Source of the DNA: Actinomadura litoris
GTDB taxonomy: Bacteria > Actinomycetota > Actinomycetes > Streptosporangiales > Streptosporangiaceae
DNA length: 64,000 nucleotides
Reading direction: 5' to 3'
Assembly: GCF_009733595.1 (NCBI RefSeq)
Contig: NZ_WOFH01000007.1
Location: 62,001-126,000 of the forward strand
The notes under the pieces are model-generated. The model ran no database searches, was not told the DNA's origin, and worked only from the letters and a program-made list of their open reading frames with translations. This document shows positions 47,656 to 55,356 of this stretch, piece after piece. Within the stretch, counting starts at the first letter, position 1. Each line of letters begins with the position of its first letter. The position numbers were made by a program, and so were the translations under genes.

Positions 47656-47806
47656 CGAGCCCCCTTCTTTGCCGCCGATTGTTCCGCCCGCGATCCAATT
47701 CGGGTAGAGGGAACATCGGTGTTACCACGGGAAGGAAAAGTGCCTTCTTTCGCCGCCCGCGGAGATCGTGAACAATTGGGTTCAGCCGAAAGACAGGGAA
47801 CGGGAA

Positions 47807-48367
47807 ATGACAAAGATCGCCATTATCGTCGGTAGCACGCGGCCGGGCCGGATCGGCCGTGCGGTGGCGGACTGGGTGCACCTGGTCGCCTCCAAGCGCA
47901 CCGAGGCCGAGTACGAGGTCGTCGACATCGCCGACCACGGCCTGCCGCTCTACGACGAGCAGATCCCCGCGGCGGTCGGGCAGTACGCCGGCGACCACAC
48001 CAAGGGCTGGGCCGAGGTCGTCGCCGGGTACGACGGCTTCGTCGTGGTGACCCCCGAGTACAACCACGCGCCGCCCGCCGCCCTGAAGAACGCGTTCGAC
48101 TTCGTCTACGCCGAGTGGGCCAACAAGGCGGTCGGCTTCGTCGGGTACGGCGCGGTCGGCGCCGCGCGGGCCGTCGAGCACCTCAAGCTGGTCGCGACCG
48201 AGCTGAGCCTGGCGTCGGTGGCCGCGCAGGTCACCCTGCTGATCCCCGGGGACTTCCCGAGCTACCCCGAGTTCACGCCGCAGGAGTTCCGCGAGGCGGA
48301 GCTGGAGCGCGTGCTGACCCAGGTCGAGTCCTGGTCGAAGGCGCTGGCCACCGTCCGGGCCGCCTGA
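47807..48367 (+). CDS. NADPH-dependent FMN reductase
   Basis: A 186-residue flavodoxin-like reductase. The FMN phosphate loop is IVGSTRPGRIGRAVADW and the isoalloxazine loop is VVTPEYNHAPPAALKNAFD. It could supply reduced flavin to a two-component oxygenase or act directly on quinones. The partial luciferase-like monooxygenase at 63.7 kb is one possible client, although distant. Start 47807 has GGGAA upstream; an earlier in-frame ATG at 47768 precedes that site. A strong terminator follows. Confidence 0.88.
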   Translation: MTKIAIIVGSTRPGRIGRAVADWVHLVASKRTEAEYEVVDIADHGLPLYDEQIPAAVGQYAGDHTKGWAEVVAGYDGFVVVTPEYNHAPPAALKNAFDFVYAEWANKAVGFVGYGAVGAARAVEHLKLVATELSLASVAAQVTLLIPGDFPSYPEFTPQEFREAELERVLTQVESWSKALATVRAA

Positions 48368-48386
48368 CGCCCTCCCCAGATCCCCC

Positions 48387-48435
48387 CGCGCGTGGGCGCG
48401 GGCACCCTCCCGCCGGGTGCCCGCGCCCACGTGTG
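48387..48435 (+). terminator. long GC-rich hairpin after the FMN reductase
   Basis: CGTGGGCGCGGGCACCC (48391-48407) and its exact complement (48415-48431) form a 17-bp stem with a 7-base loop. Additional C-G and wobble pairs extend it to about 48387/48435. It sits between convergent genes and can terminate both. Confidence 0.85.
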
Positions 48436-48500
48436 TCCGAGGTCTTCCGTGGTCTTCCGTGCGTCTTCCGTGCGTCTTCCGTGCGTCCGAGGTCTTCCGT
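48436..48500. repeat. degenerate short tandem repeat of GTCTTCCGT
   Basis: Five copies of GTCTTCCGT occur in 65 bp at intervals of 10, 11, 11 and 18 bp. The first and last are preceded by the same TCCGAG. The block lies directly between the terminator and the end of the PPOX gene. It is non-coding and looks like slippage, not a CRISPR (no spacers). Confidence 0.75.
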
Positions 48501-48503
48501 TCC

Positions 48504-48971
48504 TCAGGGGACGTCCAGCCGCGTCCCGTACAGGCGCGCGACCCGCAGCCTGATCACCAGCCTGCGGTCGGCGACCATCTGCTCCAGGAACGCCTTCTCG
48601 TCGGCGGCCTCCGCGAACGGCGGCTGGAGTGCGAGCAGCTCGCGGCCGGCGGGGTCGCCGGGCGCCTCGCTGACGGCCGACAGCTCGGCCCGCCCCTGCG
48701 CGACGGCGAAGGCCAGATAGTCGGCGCTGGTCACATACAGCGCCGCGCGGGGGTCGTGGCGCAGCCGCCGCACCTTGGCCCGGTCGGCGGTGGTGCTGAT
48801 CCGCGCCGTCCGCTCCACCGGGTCCCAGTGGTAGGCGACGGTGGACAGGTGCGGGTGGCCGTCGCGCTTGTTCGCGGCCAGCGCGCCCATCGCGTGCCCG
48901 GCCACCAGCGCCGTCAGCTCCTCGTCGGACAGGGGCAGCGGCCCCGGCCCCTGCCCCGGCCCGTACGTCAC
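48504..48971 (-). CDS. PPOX/F420-type flavin- or deazaflavin-binding protein
   Basis: A 155-residue split-barrel protein of the pyridoxamine-phosphate-oxidase superfamily. It shows LSDEELTALVAGHAMGALAANKRDGHPHLSTVAYHWD, RISTTADRAKVRRLRHDPRAALYV and the family's terminal strand. Actinomycete members bind F420, FMN or haem, and the substrate is not predictable. GTG start overlaps the stop of the upstream PPOX gene (48968-48971), giving a paired PPOX unit at the end of the long minus-strand operon. Confidence 0.8.
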   Translation of the reverse strand: MTYGPGQGPGPLPLSDEELTALVAGHAMGALAANKRDGHPHLSTVAYHWDPVERTARISTTADRAKVRRLRHDPRAALYVTSADYLAFAVAQGRAELSAVSEAPGDPAGRELLALQPPFAEAADEKAFLEQMVADRRLVIRLRVARLYGTRLDVP

Positions 48972-49372
48972 TTCTGCGTCTCCGGCGGGAACGGGATCAC
49001 CTTGTGCGGGACGATCTGGACGACCACCCGCGACACGTCGTCCACGTCGTGGACCTCGTCGAGGTACTTCAGCGTCAGCTCGTCGGCCAGTTCCTTGCCG
49101 CCGCCCTCCAGCACCTTCGCGGTGCCGCGGATCTCGATCGAGACGATCGGGTTCTCGATGTCGAACACCGACACGTTGACCCTCGGGTCGCGGGAGATGT
49201 TGCGCTCGGTGCGGCGGCCCGCGTGGGTCACGAACAGCAGGGAGTCGTCCTCGCCGCGTTTGATCAGGACGATCGAGGAATGCGGGCTCCCGTCCTCGTT
49301 CACCGTGGCGACGACGGGGAAATTCTTGTTGTCGATGAATGCCCGTGTCCGCTCATCGAGTTTCTCAGCCAT
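48968..49372 (-). CDS. PPOX-class F420-dependent oxidoreductase family protein
   Basis: A 134-residue split-barrel protein. FPVVATVNEDGSPHSSIVLIKR forms the first strands, FVTHAGRRTERNISRDPRVNVSVFD binds the cofactor phosphate, and IEIRGTAKVLEGG follows. It probably reduces or oxidises an unknown substrate with F420 or flavin. The ATG at 49372 lies 8 bp from a TATACA -10, so the transcript may be leaderless. The AGGGG motif lies just upstream, so it may have its own regulated promoter even though the SDR gene ends only 50 bp before it. Confidence 0.82.
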   Translation of the reverse strand: MAEKLDERTRAFIDNKNFPVVATVNEDGSPHSSIVLIKRGEDDSLLFVTHAGRRTERNISRDPRVNVSVFDIENPIVSIEIRGTAKVLEGGGKELADELTLKYLDEVHDVDDVSRVVVQIVPHKVIPFPPETQK

Positions 49373-49380
49373 GCGATGAA

Positions 49381-49424
49381 TGTATAAGCCGTGGTGGGCG
49401 CGGGACTCCCCTGATCACCCCCCT
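49381..49424 (-). promoter_or_regulatory. promoter with AGGGG direct repeat before the PPOX pair
   Basis: On the plus strand CCCCT (49408-49412) and CCCCCCT (49418-49424) have T residues 12 bp apart. On the minus strand the AGGGG boxes are followed by TATACA (complement of 49381-49386) as -10, 8 bp before the ATG at 49372. The boxes sit at or just upstream of the -35 position, as expected for an activator site. The distal box overlaps the SDR stop codon. Confidence 0.55.
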
Positions 49425-50307
49425 ACTGCACCGCTTGCGGAGGGAGGGGATCCAGCCATGCTCCGGTCAGCTCGGCGACCGCCGCGCCGTCGGCGTCCGC
49501 CAGTTTCCGGGCGACGAGCGCGCGGGTGTCGGCGGCGGTCTGGACGCGCGCCGGCGGGTCCTCGGCGGCGAGCACGTCCACGATGGCGGCGGCGACGTCG
49601 GCGGCCGTCTGCGTGGCGGGGAGGCCGGGCAGCGTCCCGCCTCGCGCGGCGGCGTTGTCGAAGTAGCGTCGCAGCAGCTTCTCGTAGGGGCCCGCCTCGG
49701 CGAACAGGCGCGCCCAGTCGGTGCGGCGGACCGCGTCCGTGCTCAGCGGCCCCGGCTCCACGATCGACACCGCGACGCCGAGGCGCCGCGCCACCGGCGC
49801 GAAGCCCTCCAGGACGCCCTCCAGCGCGAACTTCGACCCGCAGTAGGCCTCCTGGAACGGCAGCCCGAGCGCGCCCGCGACGCTGCCGACCGCGACGAAC
49901 CTGCCGCCCCCGGCGCGCAGGTGCGGCAGGGCGGCCTTGAGCAGCGCGACCGGGCCGAACACGTTCACGTCGAACGTCCTGCGGTAGCTCGCGAGGTCCT
50001 CGCGCTCGAAGGTGTCGACGCCGGTGACGCCCGCGCTGCTGACGATCGCGTGCAGGCCGCCGTGGCGGGCCGCGACGCCGTCCACGAACCCGGGCAGCGA
50101 CTCCTCGTCGGTGACGTCCAGCTCCGCGACGTCGACCTCGGCGCCGGTCCGGGCGACCAGCTCGTCGAGGCCCGCGACGCGGTCGAGGGAGTGGACGGAG
50201 GCCACGACGCGGTATCCGCGCCCGGCGAGCGCGACCGCCGTGCTCGCCCCTACCCCCGATCCGCTGCCGGTGACGATCACCGCTCCGGTGGGCGGGCTCG
50301 CGGTCAT
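49423..50307 (-). CDS. short-chain dehydrogenase/reductase
   Basis: A 294-residue classical SDR. The cofactor turn AVIVTGSGSGVGASTAVAL lies at the N-terminus, VSSAGVTG near residue 90, the catalytic Ser in GSVAGALG, and AYCGSKFALEG (YxxxK) near 160. It could reduce a keto group of the ansamycin or finish the sugar, since the locus lacks a 4-ketoreductase. That is a guess from context. Its ATG overlaps the stop of the glycosyltransferase (50304-50307), so the two are translationally coupled. Confidence 0.88.
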   Translation of the reverse strand: MTASPPTGAVIVTGSGSGVGASTAVALAGRGYRVVASVHSLDRVAGLDELVARTGAEVDVAELDVTDEESLPGFVDGVAARHGGLHAIVSSAGVTGVDTFEREDLASYRRTFDVNVFGPVALLKAALPHLRAGGGRFVAVGSVAGALGLPFQEAYCGSKFALEGVLEGFAPVARRLGVAVSIVEPGPLSTDAVRRTDWARLFAEAGPYEKLLRRYFDNAAARGGTLPGLPATQTAADVAAAIVDVLAAEDPPARVQTAADTRALVARKLADADGAAVAELTGAWLDPLPPQAVQ

Positions 50308-51512
50308 GACGCCTCCTGTCGCGCCGGGCGGGCGAGGCGGGTCTCCAGGACCTCGGCCGCCCGGCGCGCGCCCCCGGCGGCCCGCGCGTGCGCCTGCAAC
50401 TCCCGCACGCGCGCCCGGACCGCCTCGTCCGAGGCGACCGCCTCAACCTCCGCCACGAGCCGGTCGGCGTCCAACGCGGACGGCGGGATCACGCGCCCGG
50501 CGCCGAGTTCGAGGGTCCGCTCGGCGTAGGGCAGGAAGTCCGGGGCCGGGGGGACGATGACGACGGGCGTCGCGGTGTGCCACGCCTCGACCAGCGAGCC
50601 GCTGCCGCCGTGCGTCACGAACACCTCCGCGTGCTCCAGCACGCCGACGCCCGAGACCCAGCGGTGGACCTCCACGTTCGGGGCGAGCGCGGCGATCCGC
50701 TCGACGTCGGCGTCGGCGAGCCCGTCCCCGACCGTCACGACCACGTGCCAGTCACGGCCGGAGAACGCGCGGGCGACGGTCTCGAAGAATCCGGCGTCGC
50801 CGTTGCGTACGCTGCCCAGCGACACCAGCGCCACCCGGGACGCGCCCGCCGGGGGATCCCAGGTGCCGAGGAAGTCGCGTCCGCCGACGCTCGGCCCGAC
50901 GAAGTGGACCAGCTCGGGGTCGAACGTCTCGTACGCGGGCTGGAGCCGGGACGGGACGAACGCGATCGTCAGCTCCTCCACCCGCCGCGTGCTCCACAGG
51001 AAGTCGCCGACCTGGTCGCCGAGCCCGAACCCCTCCAGCGCCCCGGCGATCTCCTCCACCGGGTCGGCGAGGCGGGCGTCCGGCGCGAGGCGGTCCCGGT
51101 GCTCGATGTAGGAGTAGTGCTCGTTGGACACCACGCTCGGGGTCAGCAGGACGGGCGGCAGTCCCCATGTCCTGGACAGGATCCGGCCCGCCTGGAACGC
51201 GGCCTCGTCGTAGGCGACGGCGTCGGGGCGCTCGTCGCCGAAGTGCTCGCGCGCGGCGCGCAGGATCGCGAGGTTCTCGCGGAAGAACGCGCGGGTCGCG
51301 GCGGCGGGGTCGTCCTCGGACAGGCTGGTGAGCGGGTCCAGGGAGGCGTAGGCGACCACCTCGGCGCCGAAGCGCCGGACCCGCTCGGCCAGCCCGTCGG
51401 CGACCACGTAGGTGACCCGGTGCCCGCGCCGGACCAGCTCGCTCACGAGGTCGAGCTTCGGCAGCACGTGCCCGTTCGAGGGGATGTCGAGGAACAGCAG
51501 ATGCAGGCTCAT
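50304..51512 (-). CDS. MGT-type glycosyltransferase (OleD/OleI-like)
   Basis: A 402-residue GT-B enzyme of the macrolide glycosyltransferase family. It has MSLHLLFLDIPSNGHVLPKL with the catalytic His of the GHVLP motif near residue 14, and the UDP-sugar signature EVFVTHGGSGSLVEAWHTATPVV near 300-322. Family members often add glucose to the host's own antibiotic as self-resistance, or decorate polyketides. It is distinct from the deoxysugar-type enzyme at 1365-2597. Its start overlaps the HyuB stop by 4 bp and its stop overlaps the SDR start, so it is co-expressed with an amidohydrolase pair, an unusual setting. Confidence 0.87.
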   Translation of the reverse strand: MSLHLLFLDIPSNGHVLPKLDLVSELVRRGHRVTYVVADGLAERVRRFGAEVVAYASLDPLTSLSEDDPAAATRAFFRENLAILRAAREHFGDERPDAVAYDEAAFQAGRILSRTWGLPPVLLTPSVVSNEHYSYIEHRDRLAPDARLADPVEEIAGALEGFGLGDQVGDFLWSTRRVEELTIAFVPSRLQPAYETFDPELVHFVGPSVGGRDFLGTWDPPAGASRVALVSLGSVRNGDAGFFETVARAFSGRDWHVVVTVGDGLADADVERIAALAPNVEVHRWVSGVGVLEHAEVFVTHGGSGSLVEAWHTATPVVIVPPAPDFLPYAERTLELGAGRVIPPSALDADRLVAEVEAVASDEAVRARVRELQAHARAAGGARRAAEVLETRLARPARQEAS

Positions 51513-53260
51513 GGGATGCTCCGATCTGTCGTATCGGCTGTGAGCGCCGTGTCCGGGCCGGTCTCTTGTGAGGGGGCGGTCCCCCACACCCGCCGCGTCA
51601 GGCCGTACACGTCGCGGGCCGCGGCCTCCGACACCAGCCCGTCGCGCACGTCGGCGCGGACGGCCGCGCGCGACCGCTCCCGGGGGTCGCCGTAACCGCC
51701 GCCGCCCGAGGTGTGGATCTCGATGACGTCGCCGCGTCCGAGCACGAGCGTGCTGTTGGTGCGCGGCACCGTGACCCGCCCATCCCGGTGGCGGACGACG
51801 CTCCGGTTCGCGGGGGCGGCGAGGCCGCCCGCCAGGCCGTAGGGGACGGTCTGCTCCAGCGCGCCCGACCCGATGCACACGACGCGGACGCCGTCCTGGT
51901 CGATGCGCCACCGCGAGAAGCCGCCGAGGCCGCCGCGCCACCGCCCCGCGCCCGCCGAGTCCGTCGCGAACCCCTGCTCCAGGACGGTCGCGGGCGCGCC
52001 GAGCTCGTGCAGTTCGACGTCCACCTCGCGGCCGCCGCCCATCGCGACGGGCGGGCCGATCGCGTCCCACCCGTCGAACCCGAGCACGGCCCCGGAGCCG
52101 CCCTTGAGCGCGCCGGTGGCGCCGAACGCGCGGCCGGTCCGCTCGTCGACCCCGACGGCGGCGAACGCGTAGCCCCGGCACCAGCCCGCATGGGTGATCG
52201 CCGGGTCGGCCCGCGACAGCGCCAGCCACACGGTCTCGACGATCGCCTCGCACGCGGTGATCGTGCACAGCGTGGTCGCGGCCGGTTCGACCGCGTGCGT
52301 GATCGTGCCGGGCCGGGTGCGGATCTCGACCGCCGCCAGGGCGCCGCCGTCGCGGCGCTGCGCGGGGTCGGTCACGCCGAACAGCGCGAGGAGCACCGAG
52401 GCGACGGTGTTGGCGCGGGTCGAGTTGGCGTAGCCGACGACCTGCGGGTCCGAGGCGGTGAAGTCGAACACGGCGCGGTCCCCCGCCACGGTGAGCGCGA
52501 GCCGGACCGCGATGGGCTCGCGGTGGTGCTCGCCGCCGTCGTCGAGGTGCCGGACGGCCTCGTAGGTCCCGTCCGGCCAGCGCGCGATCTCCGCGCGCAT
52601 GTGCCGGGCCGAGGCGGCGAGCTGGATCCGCACGGCCTCCAGCACCGGCTCGACGCCGAACGCGTCGAGCATCGCGAGCAGCTCGCGCTCCCCGATCGAG
52701 GCCGCGCCGATCTGGCAGTGCAGGTCGCCCTCGACCGCGTCGCGCAGCCGCAGGTTCAAAAGGATCAGGTCCCAGACGTCGTCCTGCCGCTCGCCGCCCC
52801 GGTACAGCCGGACGGGCGGGATCCGCAGCGCGTCCTCGTAGCAGTCCCGGGCGCCGGGGTTGTAGCCGATCTCCCCGCCGCCGCCGACGTCGGCGTGGTG
52901 CCCCTTGGTCGCGGTCCAGAAGCGCAGGACGCCCCGGTGGAAGACGGGTTTGAGGACGGTGACGTCGGGCGGGTGGTTGTTGCCGTGGTAGGGGTCGTTG
53001 AGGACGAAGACGTCGCCCTCGCCGACGTCCCCGGCGAACTTGGCGAGCACGCCCTCGTAGGCGCTCGGGAGCGAACCGGCGAGCACGGGGATGAAGTCCT
53101 TGGTGGCGATCCAGGCGCCGTCCGCGTCGAAGATCCCGGTCACGAAGTCGCGGCTCTGGAACGCCGCCGACCGGCAGGACCGGAGCATCGCGTCGGCCAT
53201 CCGCTCGGCGATCGCGTGCAGCCGGTTGCCGACCACCGAGGCCAGGATCGTCCCCGTCAT
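51509..53260 (-). CDS. hyuB: hydantoinase B / oxoprolinase-family subunit
   Basis: A 583-residue HyuB-family protein. Typical stretches are FVLNDPYHGNNHPPDVTVLKPVF, ATKGHHADVGG, DLILLNLRLRDAVEGDL and the glycine-rich end IHTSGGGGYGDPRER. With HyuA it forms ATP-dependent enzymes that open cyclic amides (hydantoins, 5-oxoproline, caprolactam) or, in other branches, carboxylate ketones. The conserved His and Asp cluster is present. The start (53260) overlaps the HyuA stop and the stop (51509) overlaps the glycosyltransferase start. The substrate cannot be told from sequence. Confidence 0.9.
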   Translation of the reverse strand: MTGTILASVVGNRLHAIAERMADAMLRSCRSAAFQSRDFVTGIFDADGAWIATKDFIPVLAGSLPSAYEGVLAKFAGDVGEGDVFVLNDPYHGNNHPPDVTVLKPVFHRGVLRFWTATKGHHADVGGGGEIGYNPGARDCYEDALRIPPVRLYRGGERQDDVWDLILLNLRLRDAVEGDLHCQIGAASIGERELLAMLDAFGVEPVLEAVRIQLAASARHMRAEIARWPDGTYEAVRHLDDGGEHHREPIAVRLALTVAGDRAVFDFTASDPQVVGYANSTRANTVASVLLALFGVTDPAQRRDGGALAAVEIRTRPGTITHAVEPAATTLCTITACEAIVETVWLALSRADPAITHAGWCRGYAFAAVGVDERTGRAFGATGALKGGSGAVLGFDGWDAIGPPVAMGGGREVDVELHELGAPATVLEQGFATDSAGAGRWRGGLGGFSRWRIDQDGVRVVCIGSGALEQTVPYGLAGGLAAPANRSVVRHRDGRVTVPRTNSTLVLGRGDVIEIHTSGGGGYGDPRERSRAAVRADVRDGLVSEAAARDVYGLTRRVWGTAPSQETGPDTALTADTTDRSIP

Positions 53261-55356
53261 CGGACCGCCTCCAGACGGGTCTCCCGCAGCGCGGCCAGCA
53301 CCTCGGCCCGTTCGCGGTCGGCGGCGAACACGAGCGTGGTGCCGTTCGCGGTGACCTCGAACGCGAACCCGGGCGGGACCACGATGGTCGTGCCCGCTCC
53401 CGCCAGCAGCGCGGGACCCTCCTGGCGCTCGTCCACGGGCACCGACCGCACGCTCCGGACGGGCACCTCCCGGAACGCGCCGTCGAACCACGCGCGCCGC
53501 ACGCCGTCCGGCTCCACCGGCCCGGACGGGGCGGGCGCGCTCCGGGGCGCGGCGGTGGGCGTGCGGGCTTCGAGCCGCAGGTTCACGACCTCCACCGGCA
53601 CCTCCGGTTGCGCGAAGCCGTAGAGCCGGTCGTGCAGCCGGTGGAACCGCTCGACGAGCCCGGCGACCGCCGCCGCGCCGCCGCTCGGCACGGCCGGGAA
53701 CGGCACCGTGATCTCGTGGACCTGGCCGATGTAGCGGACATCGGCGAGCCGGGTGAACTCCACGCTCGGGCCCGCGTCGGCGGCGCCCTCCAGCACGGCG
53801 AAGGCGGCGTCGACCTCGGCGGCGTCGACGCCCGTGGCGCGCGGGTCGCGGCCCCGGCCCAGCAGCGTGCGGACGTGGTAGCTGACGAGGTCGGCGCGGA
53901 GCATGCCCCGCGCGCACAGCACCGACGCGCCCGCCGGGACCACGACCAGCGCGATCCCGAGGTCGCGGGCCAGCTCCACCGCGTGCACCGGCCCCGCGCC
54001 GCCGGCCGCGACCAGGGCGAGCCGCCCCGGGTCGAGGCCGTGTCTGGCGGTCGCGAGCCGCAGGCTGTCGGCCATCTCGGCGTTGACCGCCCGGTGCACG
54101 CCCGCCGCCGTCTCGACCGTCCCGAGCCCGAGGTCGCGCCCGAGGGCCTCGACCGCGCTGGCCGCCAGGTCCGCCGACGGCACGAGGCCCTCGCCGAATC
54201 CGCCCGCCAGGTAGCCGAGGAGGAGGTCGGCGTCGGTGACCGTGGCGAGCCGTCCGCCGCGTCCGTAGCTCGCCGGGCCGGGGTCGGCCCCCGCGCTCTC
54301 GGGGCCGACGCGCAGCAGCCCCCCGGCGGTCGCCCGGGCGATCGACCCGCCGCCCGCGCCGATCGTGCCGATGTCGAGCATCGGCACCGAGACCGGATGA
54401 CCCGCCGGTTCGGCGCGCGTCGTGATGCCGGTGACGCCGCCGGACGACAGGCTCACCTCGAAGCTCGTCCCGCCCATGTCGACCGCCATCGCCTCGGGCA
54501 CGCCGAGTTCGGCGACGACGTCCGCGACGGCGGCGGGCGCGCCCGCCGGTCCCGACAGGAGCGTGTTCACCGCGCGCTCGGCGGCCCGCTCCAGGGGGAC
54601 GACCCCGCCGTTGGACTGGACGATCAGCACCGGGCCCGGGTAGCCGAGGGCGGCCAGCCGGCCGGCGAGGCGGTCGAGGTGGTCGCGCAGCACCGGCCCG
54701 ACATAGGCGTTGAGCACGGTCGTCGAGGTGCGTTCGAACAGCCGGACCTCGGGCGCCACCCGCGACGACACCGACAGGAACACGCCGGGCAGCTCCGCGG
54801 CGAGGATCTCCGCCGCGCGCCGCTCGTGCGCGTCGTTGAGGTAGGAGAACGCGAAGCAGACGGCGACCGAGGCGACCCCGGCCTCCCTGAAGCGGCGCGC
54901 GGCGCGGAGCACGCCGTCCTCGTCCAGCGGCGTCGTCACCTCGCCGGTGCGGTCGAGCCGCTCCCGCGCGGTCTCGATCAGACGGCGGGGCACGAGGGGC
55001 GGCGGTGGGGCGGAGCGCGAGTCGAACTGGTCGGCGCGGGCGCCCTGCCGCGCGAGCAGGACGTCGCGCAGCCCGTGCGTGGTCAGCAGGCCGGTCCGCG
55101 CGCCGGTGCCGGTGACCAGCGCGTTGGTCGTGATCGTGGTGCCGTGCACGATGACGCCGGTGCGGCCGAGCAGTGCGCGCAGCGGCAGCCCCGCCTTCGC
55201 CGCGAGCCCGCCGAGCCCGGTGACCAGGCCGTCCGCGGGCTCGGACGGGGTGGAGCCGGTCTTGTGGTCCAGCTCCATCCCGTCCGGGCCGAGCAGCGCC
55301 AGGTCGGTGAACGTGCCTCCGACGTCGACGGCGACGCGGTAGGGGCGGTCGGTCAC
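53257..55356 (-). CDS. hyuA: hydantoinase A / oxoprolinase-family ATPase subunit
   Basis: A 699-residue actin-like ATPase. The phosphate-1 motif is VAVDVGGTFTDLALL at the N-terminus, HGTTITTNALVTGTGA lies near residue 60, and the second domain has AMAVDMGGTSFEVSL, IGTIGAGGGSIAR and VAAGGAGPVHAVELA. It activates the amide or ketone substrate with ATP for HyuB. GTG start 55356 overlaps the stop of the solute-binding lipoprotein gene (55353-55356). This ties the enzyme directly to the transporter and suggests it processes an imported compound. Confidence 0.92.
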   Translation of the reverse strand: MTDRPYRVAVDVGGTFTDLALLGPDGMELDHKTGSTPSEPADGLVTGLGGLAAKAGLPLRALLGRTGVIVHGTTITTNALVTGTGARTGLLTTHGLRDVLLARQGARADQFDSRSAPPPPLVPRRLIETARERLDRTGEVTTPLDEDGVLRAARRFREAGVASVAVCFAFSYLNDAHERRAAEILAAELPGVFLSVSSRVAPEVRLFERTSTTVLNAYVGPVLRDHLDRLAGRLAALGYPGPVLIVQSNGGVVPLERAAERAVNTLLSGPAGAPAAVADVVAELGVPEAMAVDMGGTSFEVSLSSGGVTGITTRAEPAGHPVSVPMLDIGTIGAGGGSIARATAGGLLRVGPESAGADPGPASYGRGGRLATVTDADLLLGYLAGGFGEGLVPSADLAASAVEALGRDLGLGTVETAAGVHRAVNAEMADSLRLATARHGLDPGRLALVAAGGAGPVHAVELARDLGIALVVVPAGASVLCARGMLRADLVSYHVRTLLGRGRDPRATGVDAAEVDAAFAVLEGAADAGPSVEFTRLADVRYIGQVHEITVPFPAVPSGGAAAVAGLVERFHRLHDRLYGFAQPEVPVEVVNLRLEARTPTAAPRSAPAPSGPVEPDGVRRAWFDGAFREVPVRSVRSVPVDERQEGPALLAGAGTTIVVPPGFAFEVTANGTTLVFAADRERAEVLAALRETRLEAVR

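Noticed and set aside
48436-48500. A short CRISPR-like array.
   Set aside because: Units of 9-11 bp are head to tail without spacers, and no cas genes are nearby.
51509-55356. Calling HyuA/HyuB an acetone/acetophenone carboxylase or a 5-oxoprolinase.
   Set aside because: The family motifs are shared by all branches and no substrate-specific feature can be read by eye, so only the family is stated.
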